Below are positions 28,398 to 36,169 of a stretch of DNA of 64,000 bases, piece by piece. The translations under genes and the position numbers were made by a program. Location of the stretch: NCBI GenBank assembly GCA_947631505.1, contig CANRLR010000001.1, positions 124,001 through 188,000 of the forward strand. The letters are read 5' to 3'. This DNA comes from an uncultured Lachnospiraceae bacterium. Lineage in GTDB: Bacteria; Bacillota; Clostridia; Lachnospirales; Lachnospiraceae. The notes under the pieces are model-generated. The model was not told where the DNA came from and did not search any database. It worked only from the letters and a program-made list of their open reading frames with translations. The stretch's first letter is position 1, and every line of letters starts with the position of its first letter.

Positions 28398-30098
28398 TTA
28401 TTCTGTCGCGATTCTCTCTACCTCTGCAATTGAAGTAACACCATTCAACACTAATTTTGCCGCCCCGAGCCGAAGCGTTGTCATTCCCTGTCCCAGTGCC
28501 ACTTTCTGAATTTCTTCTGCTCCTCCGCCAGCGGAAATCACACGACGTATTTCCGCCGTAATCGGCATAATCTCATACACACCGATCCGCCCGCGATATC
28601 CGGTACCATTACAGAACGCACAGCCACCACCACCCGGTTCATAAATATCCGGAGTTGCAGCCCCCCGCAGACGCAGACGCTGCTTATCCATATCCGTAAT
28701 CGCATGCGGTTTCTTACATTTGGGGCACAGCCGGCGAACCAGTCGCTGTGCAATAATGCCGACCGTAGAATCCGCAATCAAATATGGTTCTACCCCCATA
28801 TCCTCCATACGGGTAATCGTACTTGCTGCACTGTTCGTATGCAGTGTGCTTACAACAAGATGTCCGGTTATCGCTGCCTTTACCGCAATATTGGCTGTTT
28901 CTTCATCTCGGATCTCTCCGATCATGATAATATCCGGATCCTGACGCAAAATAGAACGAAGTGCGGAGGCAAAGGTAAGTCCCGCTTTTTCATTCACCTG
29001 AACCTGATTAATACCATCGACATCTGCCTCTACCGGATCCTCTACCGTAACAATATTTACGTCACCGGAATTCAATTCACTGAGCACGGTATACAGCGTT
29101 GTCGATTTACCACTACCCGTCGGACCTGTTACCAAAATAATTCCATGAGGATTTTTTACTAAAGCCTCAAAACGTTTCAATTCTTCCTCCGGGAATCCCA
29201 AATCCTTTTTATCTCTTGTCAGTGCTGACTTAGAAGCCAGACGCATTACCACTTTCTCACCGAACACAGTCGGCAGGCTGGACACACGAATATCGTATTC
29301 CACACGGTTAAAACGCTGTGTCATACGTCCGTCCTGAGGAGCACGCTTCTCTGATATATTCATCCCGCTTATAATCTTAATACGTGCTACAATGGCATTC
29401 AGAAGTTCTTTCTCATACCGCATCATTTCCTGCATAACACCGTCAATACGGAAACGGACACGAACACTGTCCTCCAATGCTTCAATATGAATGTCGCTCG
29501 CACGCTCATTGACTGCCTGTTCAATAATTTTATTTACCAAAAGAACAATCGGAGCATTATCTACCTCATCATTTCCTTCTTCCTGCTTTTCTCTGGCGCT
29601 CTGCTGTTCTCTACGCTCCTTGGAATACGCATCTGCCATTTTCGCAACCTGCTCATTACCGTAGTAACGTTCAATACCAAAATGAATATCCGATGGTGTT
29701 GCAACCATAACATCAATCTGCATATTCGTTACAATGGATAAATCGTCTATGGCAATAATATCCAGCGGGTCTGACATTGCAACCCTCAAAATATTCGGAT
29801 TCTCTTCATCCAGTTCAAATGGCAGTACATTATGCTTGCGCACAATATTTTCCGGTACAAGTGCAATAATCTCCGGTGCCAGCTTTGCCTCACGGATCCT
29901 CGCCAAAGGCAGTCCCATCTGCTGATGAAGTGCCTCGGCAATCTCATTTTCATCCGTCATTTTCAATTCAATTAATGTTTCTCCCAAACGAAGGCCCAGC
30001 TCCCGCTGTTTTTTCAATGCCTGACCTAACTGCTCATCCGTAATAACACCGGCATCGACCAGCATATCGCCTAATCGTTTTTTCTTTCTACCTATCAT
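28398..30098 (-). CDS. pilB: Pilus extension ATPase PilB with tandem MshEN motif
   Basis: 566 aa. Residues 8-31 (starting RLGDMLVDAGVI) and 37-60 (starting RLGETLIELKM) fit the MshEN c-di-GMP motif RLGxxLLxxG...LxxxLxxQ, separated by the five-residue spacer expected for a tandem site; the second has Lys in place of its Gly. Walker A GPTGSGKSTT and Walker B IIMIGEIRDEETA are present. A zinc site uses CPKC and CAFC. It powers pilus extension. Its ribosome site AAGGTGAT overlaps the end of the small upstream ORF. Confidence 0.95.
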   Translation of the reverse strand: MIGRKKKRLGDMLVDAGVITDEQLGQALKKQRELGLRLGETLIELKMTDENEIAEALHQQMGLPLARIREAKLAPEIIALVPENIVRKHNVLPFELDEENPNILRVAMSDPLDIIAIDDLSIVTNMQIDVMVATPSDIHFGIERYYGNEQVAKMADAYSKERREQQSAREKQEEGNDEVDNAPIVLLVNKIIEQAVNERASDIHIEALEDSVRVRFRIDGVMQEMMRYEKELLNAIVARIKIISGMNISEKRAPQDGRMTQRFNRVEYDIRVSSLPTVFGEKVVMRLASKSALTRDKKDLGFPEEELKRFEALVKNPHGIILVTGPTGSGKSTTLYTVLSELNSGDVNIVTVEDPVEADVDGINQVQVNEKAGLTFASALRSILRQDPDIIMIGEIRDEETANIAVKAAITGHLVVSTLHTNSAASTITRMEDMGVEPYLIADSTVGIIAQRLVRRLCPKCKKPHAITDMDKQRLRLRGAATPDIYEPGGGGCAFCNGTGYRGRIGVYEIMPITAEIRRVISAGGGAEEIQKVALGQGMTTLRLGAAKLVLNGVTSIAEVERIATE

Positions 30099-30107
30099 GT
30101 AATCACC

Positions 30108-30251
30108 TTAGTTCTCCGATTCAATTTGCTGTTCCTTTTTATTTTTATTTTTACGCAATTTAATTCCCACAGCGATACCTGCAGCTGCGACCGCTGTAAA
30201 AACAATGATTTTTATTATATACTCACCGAATGCCATCATCACGGTAGCCAT
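30108..30251 (-). CDS. 47-aa membrane protein heading the pilus operon
   Basis: A short reading frame with an AAGGAGG site seven bases before its ATG. It has a short N-terminus (MATVMMAFGEY), one hydrophobic helix (about residues 12-30: IIKIIVFTAVAAAGIAVGI) and a Lys-rich tail (KLRKNKNKKEQQIESEN). Its stop lies ten bases before the pilB ATG. No family is recognised. The perfect ribosome site, hydrophobic helix and tight linkage to pilB make it a probable gene, perhaps a small partner of the assembly platform. Confidence 0.7.
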   Translation of the reverse strand: MATVMMAFGEYIIKIIVFTAVAAAGIAVGIKLRKNKNKKEQQIESEN

Positions 30252-30284
30252 CTCATTACCTCCTTACTTTTTTTCATTACTATA

Positions 30285-30320
30285 GTGTGAAAAATCTGCT
30301 TGATAGCATATTTTTCACAC
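30285..30320. repeat. Inverted repeat upstream of the pilus operon
   Basis: GTGTGAAAAAT pairs with ATTTTTCACAC (11 bp, 14-base loop). It lies 34 bp before the small ORF and downstream of the his genes. No T-run is evident. It may terminate the his transcript, be a regulator site, or belong to the repeat beside it. Confidence 0.45.
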
Positions 30321-30323
30321 GTG

Positions 30324-30358
30324 AATTTATTCACGTTGGCTATTTTGTTTCTGAGCGA
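30324..30358. repeat. Dispersed repeat R2, short copy
   Basis: About 35 bp are nearly identical to 57378-57410 on the opposite strand (shared core AGCCAACGTGAATAAATT). The adjacent ACGTGAAT/ATTCACGT palindrome adds to its structure. It lies between hisIE and the pilus operon. Confidence 0.65.
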
Positions 30359-30376
30359 TTAAAATGAAAAGACTGA

Positions 30377-31618
30377 CTATCTGCGGTTTGCTAACTCTTT
30401 TGTCACATCTTCCCATGTCAGCCCACACTCTGCCATAAGAACCATCATATGATACAAAAAATCTGCAATCTCATATTTCAGTTCTTCTGAATCCGGATTC
30501 TTCGCTGCTATTACAATCTCAGTTGCCTCTTCTCCGCATTTCTTTAATATCTTGTCAATACCCTTTGTAAATAAATAATTGGTATAGGAACCTTCTTTTG
30601 GATGATTTTTCCGCTCCATAATGGTAGCAAAATCTTCCTCTAATATGGTTAAAGGATTGGTGTCATTGTAATCCTTCTTTGCTAATTCTTTATAAAAGCA
30701 GCTATACGAACCGGTATGGCAAGCGGCCCCTACCTGATGTACTTTTGCTAGAATCGTATCATTGTCACAATCCAGAGCCAGTTCCTTCACATACTGATAA
30801 TGTCCGGAAGTATCTCCCTTACACCACAATTCCTGACGGCTTCTGCTGAAATAAGTCATCTTTCCGGTGGCACAGGTAGCATGGTAAGATTCCTCATTCA
30901 TATACCCCAGCATTAACACCTGATTTGTCCGATAATCCTGTACAATGCAGGGAACTAACCCTTTATCGTCTGTTTTAAACTCTGAAAATTCCATAGAACT
31001 CTCAAATGTATTCATCGCAATGCCATGGTCTCTCATAATATTTTTTACTTTAAATAAATCTTTATTCTCATAATAGTTGGTAGAAACGCCGTCCACCTTT
31101 GGCAGGGAAAGAAGCTCCTCCAGATCATTGCGCAGAAGACTGTCCCTTATTATTATATTCTTGCCGCAATTCATGATCTTCTTCTCTAAAACAGTCCCCA
31201 CATCTACATGTTTCAGTAAAAGTGTATCGACCGGAAACGAAATTTTTTCAAAGGGAAGTTCCTCATCAATCTCAATTAAGATCTTATCGCTTCCAAACCT
31301 TCCCACTGCCTCCTTCATGATAGTTTCATCCGGACAGATCTCATACTTAATTACGACCTTATCTGCCCCGGTATAAAATGCTTTTTTTACATCTTCAAAT
31401 CTTCCGGTATACATTCCCACCATAAATGGAATGTCTATTTTTCGTCCCACTTCTTTTAAGGTCGCGAGAAATTCTTCTCTCTCCTTCTCAATTTTTGAAT
31501 AGTTGTACAAAAAGATTTCATCCGCACCACTGAAACAATATTGCTCTGCCATGCAGATAACATTTGCTGCTAACTCATTTTCACCATTAATAAAAGGAAT
31601 TATTTTCTTATATGTCAT
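30377..31618 (-). CDS. hisIE: HisF-like/HisI/HisE fusion (histidine biosynthesis)
   Basis: 413 aa in three parts. Residues 1 to about 205 look like a degenerate HisA/HisF TIM barrel (FSGADEIFLYNYSK, IPFMVGMYTGRFEDVKKAFYTGADKVVIKYE) without the usual N-terminal catalytic Asp. Residues 212-312 are HisI, PRAMP cyclohydrolase (QVLMLGYMNEESYHAT, SRSRQELWCKGDTSGH, DCDNDTILAKVHQVGAACHTG with the metal Cys and Asp). Residues 318-410 are HisE, PRATP pyrophosphatase (GIDKILKKCGEEATEIVIAAKN, EIADFLYHMMVLM). The catalytic HisI and HisE parts are intact. The N-terminal part may be structural. Downstream of hisB; other his genes are not in the window. Confidence 0.93.
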   Translation of the reverse strand: MTYKKIIPFINGENELAANVICMAEQYCFSGADEIFLYNYSKIEKEREEFLATLKEVGRKIDIPFMVGMYTGRFEDVKKAFYTGADKVVIKYEICPDETIMKEAVGRFGSDKILIEIDEELPFEKISFPVDTLLLKHVDVGTVLEKKIMNCGKNIIIRDSLLRNDLEELLSLPKVDGVSTNYYENKDLFKVKNIMRDHGIAMNTFESSMEFSEFKTDDKGLVPCIVQDYRTNQVLMLGYMNEESYHATCATGKMTYFSRSRQELWCKGDTSGHYQYVKELALDCDNDTILAKVHQVGAACHTGSYSCFYKELAKKDYNDTNPLTILEEDFATIMERKNHPKEGSYTNYLFTKGIDKILKKCGEEATEIVIAAKNPDSEELKYEIADFLYHMMVLMAECGLTWEDVTKELANRR

Positions 31619-31635
31619 TTTCTCTACCTGCTTTC

Positions 31636-32223
31636 TTAAAGTACGCCTTTTGTTGATAACACACCATCAATCCGCCCATCAATCCGGGATGCCATGTCCA
31701 TGGACTTGGCAACCGCTTTAAACATTGCTTCTACCACATGATGTGTATTTTCTCCCGCTAATTGCTTTATATGTAAATTCATCCCGACACCGCTTGCAAG
31801 GCCCATAAAAAATTCTCTGACAACTTCAGTCTCCATCGTCCCGAGACGTTCCGCTTTCAGGTCTGCATCATAGGAAAAATACATACGCCCTGAAAAATCC
31901 AGTGCCGATAACACTAACGCATCATCCATCGGCAAAATGAAATATCCAAATCTGGCAATTCCATCTTTATCCCCCAGTGCTTCTGAAAATGCCCTGCCAA
32001 GGACAATTCCGGTGTCCTCTACCGTATGATGTGCATCCACGTGAGTATCTCCGTGAACAGCGATGGACAGATCAAAAAGGCCATGTCTGGCAAACCCTTC
32101 TAACATATGGTCAAAAAAACCAATTCCGGTATCGATATCATATTCTCCTGTTCCATCCAAATTCAACTCAATCTCAATCTGCGTCTCCTTTGTAGTTCTT
32201 TCACACCGTGCAAAACGCGCCAT
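31636..32223 (-). CDS. hisB: Imidazoleglycerol-phosphate dehydratase
   Basis: 195 aa, monofunctional (no HisN domain). The manganese-binding motifs FFDHML, DTHVDAHHTVEDTGI and ENTHHVVEA are complete. It makes imidazole acetol phosphate. GGAGGAC precedes the ATG. A promoter upstream overlaps the terminator of the trmD operon. No his attenuator or T-box is seen in the short leader. Confidence 0.97.
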   Translation of the reverse strand: MARFARCERTTKETQIEIELNLDGTGEYDIDTGIGFFDHMLEGFARHGLFDLSIAVHGDTHVDAHHTVEDTGIVLGRAFSEALGDKDGIARFGYFILPMDDALVLSALDFSGRMYFSYDADLKAERLGTMETEVVREFFMGLASGVGMNLHIKQLAGENTHHVVEAMFKAVAKSMDMASRIDGRIDGVLSTKGVL

Positions 32224-32294
32224 GACATTTGTCCTCCTCTTTCACTGGATTCCATATAATGGGCATAATACCCCAACATTACATGATTACCTTT

Positions 32295-32323
32295 ATTATA
32301 CCTTTTTATATAGAAAAAAGCAA
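32295..32323 (-). promoter_or_regulatory. Promoter of hisB-hisIE
   Basis: TTGCTT (32318-32323) and TATAAT (32295-32300) with a 17-bp spacer. The -35 box uses bases of the trmD terminator stem and T-run. Confidence 0.75.
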
Positions 32324-32347
32324 GCACAACAAATCGGTTGTGCCTGC
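32314..32347 (-). terminator. Terminator of the ylxM-ffh-...-trmD operon
   Basis: GCAGGCACAAC pairs with GTTGTGCTTGC (one G-U), six-base loop, followed by TTTTTTC on the minus strand, 22 bp after the trmD stop. Confidence 0.9.
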
Positions 32348-32369
32348 TCACATAGAACGCTTCTTTTTT

Positions 32370-33068
32370 CTATTCTTTTCTTTCCAGCCATGCCTGATAC
32401 AAATCCGGTCTTCGCTCTTTCGTTCTCAGTTCTGACTGCTCCTGCCGCCATTTCCGAATATTTTCATGATGGCCGCTCATAAGAACATCCGGTACTTTTC
32501 GCCCAAGAATTTCAAGAGGTCTTGTATACTGGGGATACTCTAATAAACCATCCGAAAAACTCTCCGTCTCAGCAGATTCTCCATTGTTCAACACTCCCGG
32601 AACAAATCTTGCAATCGCATCCATCAGAACCATAGCAGGAAGTTCTCCGCCCGTTAAAACATAATCACCAATGGATACGTAGTCTGTAACAATTTCTTCT
32701 AATACCCTTTCATCAATCCCTTCATAATGTCCGCAAAGGAAAACAACGGCCTCTTCCTTAGAAAAATCCAGCACCATCTTTTGGGAGAATACATCCCCCT
32801 GCGGGGTCAGATATATAACACGTGGTATTTTCCCCAATTCAGAACAAATCGCCTCATAGCAGCGGTATACCGGTTCTGCCTCAATAACCATACCGGCGCC
32901 GCCTCCATAAGGGTAATCATCTACTTTGTTGTGTCTGTCCAATGTGTAATCCCTTATATTTTTCGTCACTAATTCTATCGTTCCACTTTCGATTGCCCGT
33001 CCGAGAATGCTCGTATTCATTCCCTGTTCAATCATATCCGGAAATAATGTCATTACATAATATTTCAT
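32370..33068 (-). CDS. trmD: tRNA (guanine37-N1)-methyltransferase
   Basis: 232 aa from the ATG at 33068 after AGGAAG; a GTG two codons upstream is too close to that site. It methylates G37 in tRNAs reading CNN codons. The trefoil-knot SPOUT motifs are intact: MTLFPDMI, DDYPYGGGAGMV, LCGHYEGIDERV, and SIGDYVLTGGELPAMVLMDAIARFVPGVL. It is the last gene of the operon. Confidence 0.96.
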   Translation of the reverse strand: MKYYVMTLFPDMIEQGMNTSILGRAIESGTIELVTKNIRDYTLDRHNKVDDYPYGGGAGMVIEAEPVYRCYEAICSELGKIPRVIYLTPQGDVFSQKMVLDFSKEEAVVFLCGHYEGIDERVLEEIVTDYVSIGDYVLTGGELPAMVLMDAIARFVPGVLNNGESAETESFSDGLLEYPQYTRPLEILGRKVPDVLMSGHHENIRKWRQEQSELRTKERRPDLYQAWLERKE

Positions 33069-33077
33069 ACTCACTTC

Positions 33078-33593
33078 CTAGTCCATAAGTCCTTTCATCA
33101 CATGTGCTCGTATCAACCTTTCTTCCGTATTTACCTCTTTGATACAATCTGGAATTACCGGAAATAATACTTCCTCCCCATCCCTTGTGCGAACAGCAAA
33201 TACATGATTCGCTCCCGTCTCGATCACATCTATGACTTCCCCTATTTCTGTCTCTTCTTTATCTGCATCCAGCACCTTGCAGCCAACTACATCACATAAA
33301 TAATATTCGCCTTCTTTTAACGGAAGGGCATTGTCTCTTGTCACCATGATATCACATTTACGAAAACATTCTACTTCACTGATATCATGAAATTCCTTAA
33401 ACTTTACAATTACTATATTTTTAAAAAATCTGGCACTTTCCACATGAAGAGTCAGATTTCCATTTTTCGTAACCAAAATCACTTCATCTGTTCTCTTATA
33501 TCGGGTTACATCATCCGTTGTCGGGAACACCTTTACCTCTCCCCGTAACCCATGTGTCGTTGTCACAACACCAATACGAAGCATATCTTCCAT
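33078..33593 (-). CDS. rimM: 16S rRNA processing protein RimM
   Basis: 171 aa from the ATG at 33593, after AGGAAGG. The N-terminal RimM domain (MLRIGVVTTTHGLRGEVKVFPTTD) and the PRC-barrel (GEYYLCDVVGCKV, GANHVFAVRTRDGEEVLFPVI) are clear. It binds S19 and helps 30S maturation. It sits between khpA and trmD, as in many Firmicutes. Confidence 0.95.
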   Translation of the reverse strand: MEDMLRIGVVTTTHGLRGEVKVFPTTDDVTRYKRTDEVILVTKNGNLTLHVESARFFKNIVIVKFKEFHDISEVECFRKCDIMVTRDNALPLKEGEYYLCDVVGCKVLDADKEETEIGEVIDVIETGANHVFAVRTRDGEEVLFPVIPDCIKEVNTEERLIRAHVMKGLMD

Positions 33594-33624
33594 TTTTTCC
33601 TTCCTTTCAAATAGCAGAACGGCA

Positions 33625-33654
33625 AAACCCTGCAAGAATTTTCTTACAGGGTTT
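33625..33654 (-). terminator. Terminator-like hairpin between khpA and rimM
   Basis: AAACCCTGTAAG pairs with CTTGCAGGGTTT (12 bp with one G-U), followed by TTTTGCC on the minus strand. It is inside the operon, so partial termination or mRNA processing is more likely than a full stop. Confidence 0.55.
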
Positions 33655-33662
33655 ACTGCCTA

Positions 33663-33890
33663 TTACTGAATGTCTACCATAATTTTTTTGTCTCCCTTTG
33701 AGCCGGCAGCACGGACAACAGTACGAATCGCTTTTGCAATTCTTCCCTGCTTCCCGATTACCTTGCCCATATCATCAGGAGCAACTTTAAGGCTCAGAAC
33801 AATACCATTTTCATCTTCTGTTTCTGTTACAACAACTTCATCCGGATTGTCCACCAATGCACTAGCAATTACTTCTACTAACTCTTTCAT
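33663..33890 (-). CDS. khpA: KH-domain RNA-binding protein KhpA (YlqC)
   Basis: 75 aa. A single KH domain with the GxxG loop in DDMGKVIGKQGRIAKAIRTVVRAA. KhpA, usually with KhpB, binds small RNAs and mRNAs and affects cell-wall growth in other Firmicutes. GGAGGATTCGT precedes the ATG. Its place between rpsP and rimM is conserved. Confidence 0.94.
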   Translation of the reverse strand: MKELVEVIASALVDNPDEVVVTETEDENGIVLSLKVAPDDMGKVIGKQGRIAKAIRTVVRAAGSKGDKKIMVDIQ

Positions 33891-33946
33891 ACGAATCCTC
33901 CATTCATAAGAGCCTATTGCTTATTTTTTACACCAGCCTCGCATTC

Positions 33947-34192
33947 TTACTTCTCAATTCCTGCCTGTTTGAACAAACGGGCAACAACATCCGTAGGCTG
34001 AGCACCATTAGCCAGCCATTTTTTAGCTGCCTCCTCATCTACCTTGATTACACTAGGTTCCTGATTTGGATCATAAGTACCAATCTCATCGATGTTCTTA
34101 CCGTCTCTAGGAGCTCTTTCATCAGCTACCACGATTCTATAAAATGGTGACTTTTTCTGTCCTAATCTTTTCAATCTGATTTTTACTGCCAT
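33947..34192 (-). CDS. rpsP: 30S ribosomal protein S16
   Basis: 81 aa from the ATG at 34192, eight bases after [37 protein letters not shown] is the S16 signature, and [10 protein letters not shown] follows. The gene lies after ffh and before khpA. Confidence 0.98.
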   Translation of the reverse strand: MAVKIRLKRLGQKKSPFYRIVVADERAPRDGKNIDEIGTYDPNQEPSVIKVDEEAAKKWLANGAQPTDVVARLFKQAGIEK

Positions 34193-34232
34193 GTCTTTCA
34201 CCTCCTTCGTCTATTTCTAAAGTAATATATAG

Positions 34233-34257
34233 CCAAAAATGTGTATTCACATTTTGG
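34233..34257. promoter_or_regulatory. Hairpin between ffh and rpsP
   Basis: CCAAAATGTG pairs with CACATTTTGG (one bulged A). It sits between the ffh stop and the rpsP ribosome site. A weak T content follows. Likely a processing or partial-termination element. Confidence 0.4.
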
Positions 34258-34278
34258 TATGCTGTTTCTATTTGGTAA

Positions 34279-35631
34279 TTACATACCGAATGGGAATTTG
34301 AAACCTCCCAAACCGCCTTTTCGCCGTCCTTTTCCAGACATCATCCCAGACATTTGCTTCATCATTTTACGGCTCTGTTCAAATTGTTTTATCAAGCGGT
34401 TCACTTCACTAATATCCACACCGGCACCATTCGCAATTCTTCTCTTGCGGGAAGGATTTATGATGCTTGGATTTGTGCGTTCTTCCAGAGTCATGGAATA
34501 AATAATTGCTTCTGTTCCCTTTAACGCATCATCATCAATATCCAAATTATCCGGCAGTCCCATTCCCGGCAGCATGCTGAGAATACTGGACAAGCCTCCC
34601 ATTTTTTTCATCTGCTGCATCTGTTCCAGAAAATCATTAAAATCAAATTCCGCTTTCTTGATTTTCTTTGCCATCTCAGCAGCTTTTTCTTCATCTATTT
34701 CTGCCTCTGCCTTTTCAATAAGGGAAAGCACATCTCCCATTCCGAGAATCCGGGATGCCATCCGGTCAGGGTAAAACTGTTCCAAATCAGAAAGCTTCTC
34801 ACCCATACCAACATAATAAATCGGTCTGCCGGTAACTGCCCGAATCGAAAGAGCAGCACCTCCTCGGGTATCTCCATCCAATTTCGTAAGCACCACACCA
34901 TCTACTGATAACTTCTCATGAAAGACAGATGCTACATTAACGGCATCCTGTCCGGTCATGGAATCCACCACAAGGATGGTCTGATGAACATCCACTTTCT
35001 TTTTTATATTCTCAAGCTCCTCCATCATATCTTCATCCACATGAAGACGTCCGGCGGTATCTAAAATAACAACATTATTACCATTTGCTTTCGCATGCTC
35101 AACCGAAGCCTTGGCAATATCGACCGGATCGTGTCCGGTTCCCATCGAGAACACTGGCACATTTTGTTTCTCACCATTTATCTGCAGCTGTTCAATAGCA
35201 GCCGGGCGATAGACATCACAAGCCACCAGCAATGGGCGTTTGCCCTTTTGTTTCAACTTTCCCGCTATTTTGGCAGTCGTTGTTGTTTTACCGGCACCCT
35301 GCAGACCGCACATCATAATGACAGTAATCTCATTTCCCGGCAGCAGATCGATTTCTGCTGTAGATTCTCCCATCATCCGTACCAGTTCTTCATTTACATA
35401 CTTAATAACAGTCTGCCCCGGTGTCAGACTATTCAGCACATCCTCTCCGGTTGCCTTCTCCTGTACAGCTTTAATAAACTGTTTTACTACTTTAAAATTA
35501 ACGTCTGCTTCCAGCAATGCCATTTTAACTTCCCGCAGAGCCGCCTTTACATCTGCTTCCGTAAGTCGCCCCTTGCTTTTCAAATTTTTAAATACATTCT
35601 GAAGTTTTGTTGTCAGACTGTCAAATGCCAT
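34279..35631 (-). CDS. ffh: Signal recognition particle GTPase Ffh
   Basis: 450 aa from the ATG at 35631, after AAAGGTGG; a longer frame upstream only reads through repeat R1 copy A. The N domain is followed by the G domain (GLQGAGKTTTTAKIA, DTAGRLHVDEDMMEEL, TKLDGDTRGGAAL). The Met-rich M domain ends MMSGKGRRKGGLGGF and binds SRP RNA and signal peptides. Paired with ylxM as usual. Confidence 0.97.
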   Translation of the reverse strand: MAFDSLTTKLQNVFKNLKSKGRLTEADVKAALREVKMALLEADVNFKVVKQFIKAVQEKATGEDVLNSLTPGQTVIKYVNEELVRMMGESTAEIDLLPGNEITVIMMCGLQGAGKTTTTAKIAGKLKQKGKRPLLVACDVYRPAAIEQLQINGEKQNVPVFSMGTGHDPVDIAKASVEHAKANGNNVVILDTAGRLHVDEDMMEELENIKKKVDVHQTILVVDSMTGQDAVNVASVFHEKLSVDGVVLTKLDGDTRGGAALSIRAVTGRPIYYVGMGEKLSDLEQFYPDRMASRILGMGDVLSLIEKAEAEIDEEKAAEMAKKIKKAEFDFNDFLEQMQQMKKMGGLSSILSMLPGMGLPDNLDIDDDALKGTEAIIYSMTLEERTNPSIINPSRKRRIANGAGVDISEVNRLIKQFEQSRKMMKQMSGMMSGKGRRKGGLGGFKFPFGM

Positions 35632-35664
35632 GGTACGACCACCTTTCCTGTTATCTCTTATACT

Positions 35665-35767
35665 ATGATGTCCACGGATTGCTCCACTGCTTCGCAATTC
35701 CCGCAATCCTGCAAACATTGCTTTCGTGCAAGCACGTGCAATGCTGACCTTTTGACTCTGGCATCAT
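35665..35767. repeat. Dispersed palindromic repeat R1, copy A
   Basis: 103 bp filling the ffh-ylxM gap and ending on the ylxM stop codon. It begins ATGATGTCC and ends GGCATCAT. An inner hairpin has GCATTG-like arms around CGTGCAAGCACGTG. It shares long stretches with copy B (39542-39619) and copy C (50913-50979). Confidence 0.8.
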
Positions 35768-36111
35768 CAAATCATTTCATATATCTCTTCAGCCAGTCTT
35801 GCAATTGCATGGGCAATTTGCTGATCTGCACTTTCTTCTGCGATTTTTTCAATTTGCTGTAATCGGATTTTGGTTTCCTGAAACTTCCGTACCAGCTGTA
35901 ATTTTTCTTCATACTCTTTTAAGCGAATCCGGCATCGTCGAACAACATCATATACACCCTGTCTTGTAATATTATACTCTCTGGCGATTTCTGCTAATGA
36001 AAGATTATTCAGCACATAGTCTTCAAAAATAATTCGATGTTTCTCTTTCAGCAGGTTTCCGTAAAAGTCATACAAATAGGATAATTCTACGATTTCGTCC
36101 AATTCCGGCAC
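35767..36111 (-). CDS. ylxM: YlxM/p13-like helix-turn-helix SRP-associated protein
   Basis: About 114 aa from the GTG at 36111, after AAAAGGAAAATTCT. A longer frame upstream would read through a terminator hairpin and is rejected. The sequence LSYLYDFYGNLLKEKHRIIF and LSLAEIAREYNITRQGVYDVVRRC matches YlxM. It modulates Ffh in streptococci. The last codons touch repeat R1 copy A. Confidence 0.93.
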   Translation of the reverse strand: MPELDEIVELSYLYDFYGNLLKEKHRIIFEDYVLNNLSLAEIAREYNITRQGVYDVVRRCRIRLKEYEEKLQLVRKFQETKIRLQQIEKIAEESADQQIAHAIARLAEEIYEMI

Positions 36112-36128
36112 AGAATTTTCCTTTTCCA

Positions 36129-36168
36129 CAAAAAACACCACCTGTAAAGTTTTTTTCTTTACAGGTGG
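36129..36168 (-). terminator. Hairpin terminator after the GGDEF gene, at the ylxM promoter
   Basis: CCACCTGTAAAG pairs perfectly with CTTTACAGGTGG around seven bases, followed by TGTTTTTTG. It terminates the GGDEF gene. It lies just downstream of the ylxM promoter, so its 3' part would also start the ylxM transcript. Confidence 0.85.
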
Positions 36169-36169
36169 T

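Noticed and set aside
30377-31000. HisF-like domain as the missing TrpF
   Set aside because: It lacks catalytic residues of the HisA/PriA/TrpF barrels and belongs to the HisIE polypeptide.
32224-32294. His attenuator or T-box before hisB
   Set aside because: The leader is under 80 nt and has no His codon run, T-box sequence or terminator.
35632-35718. N-terminal extension of Ffh
   Set aside because: The extra codons only translate repeat R1 copy A; a good ribosome site and the usual Ffh N-terminus point to 35631.
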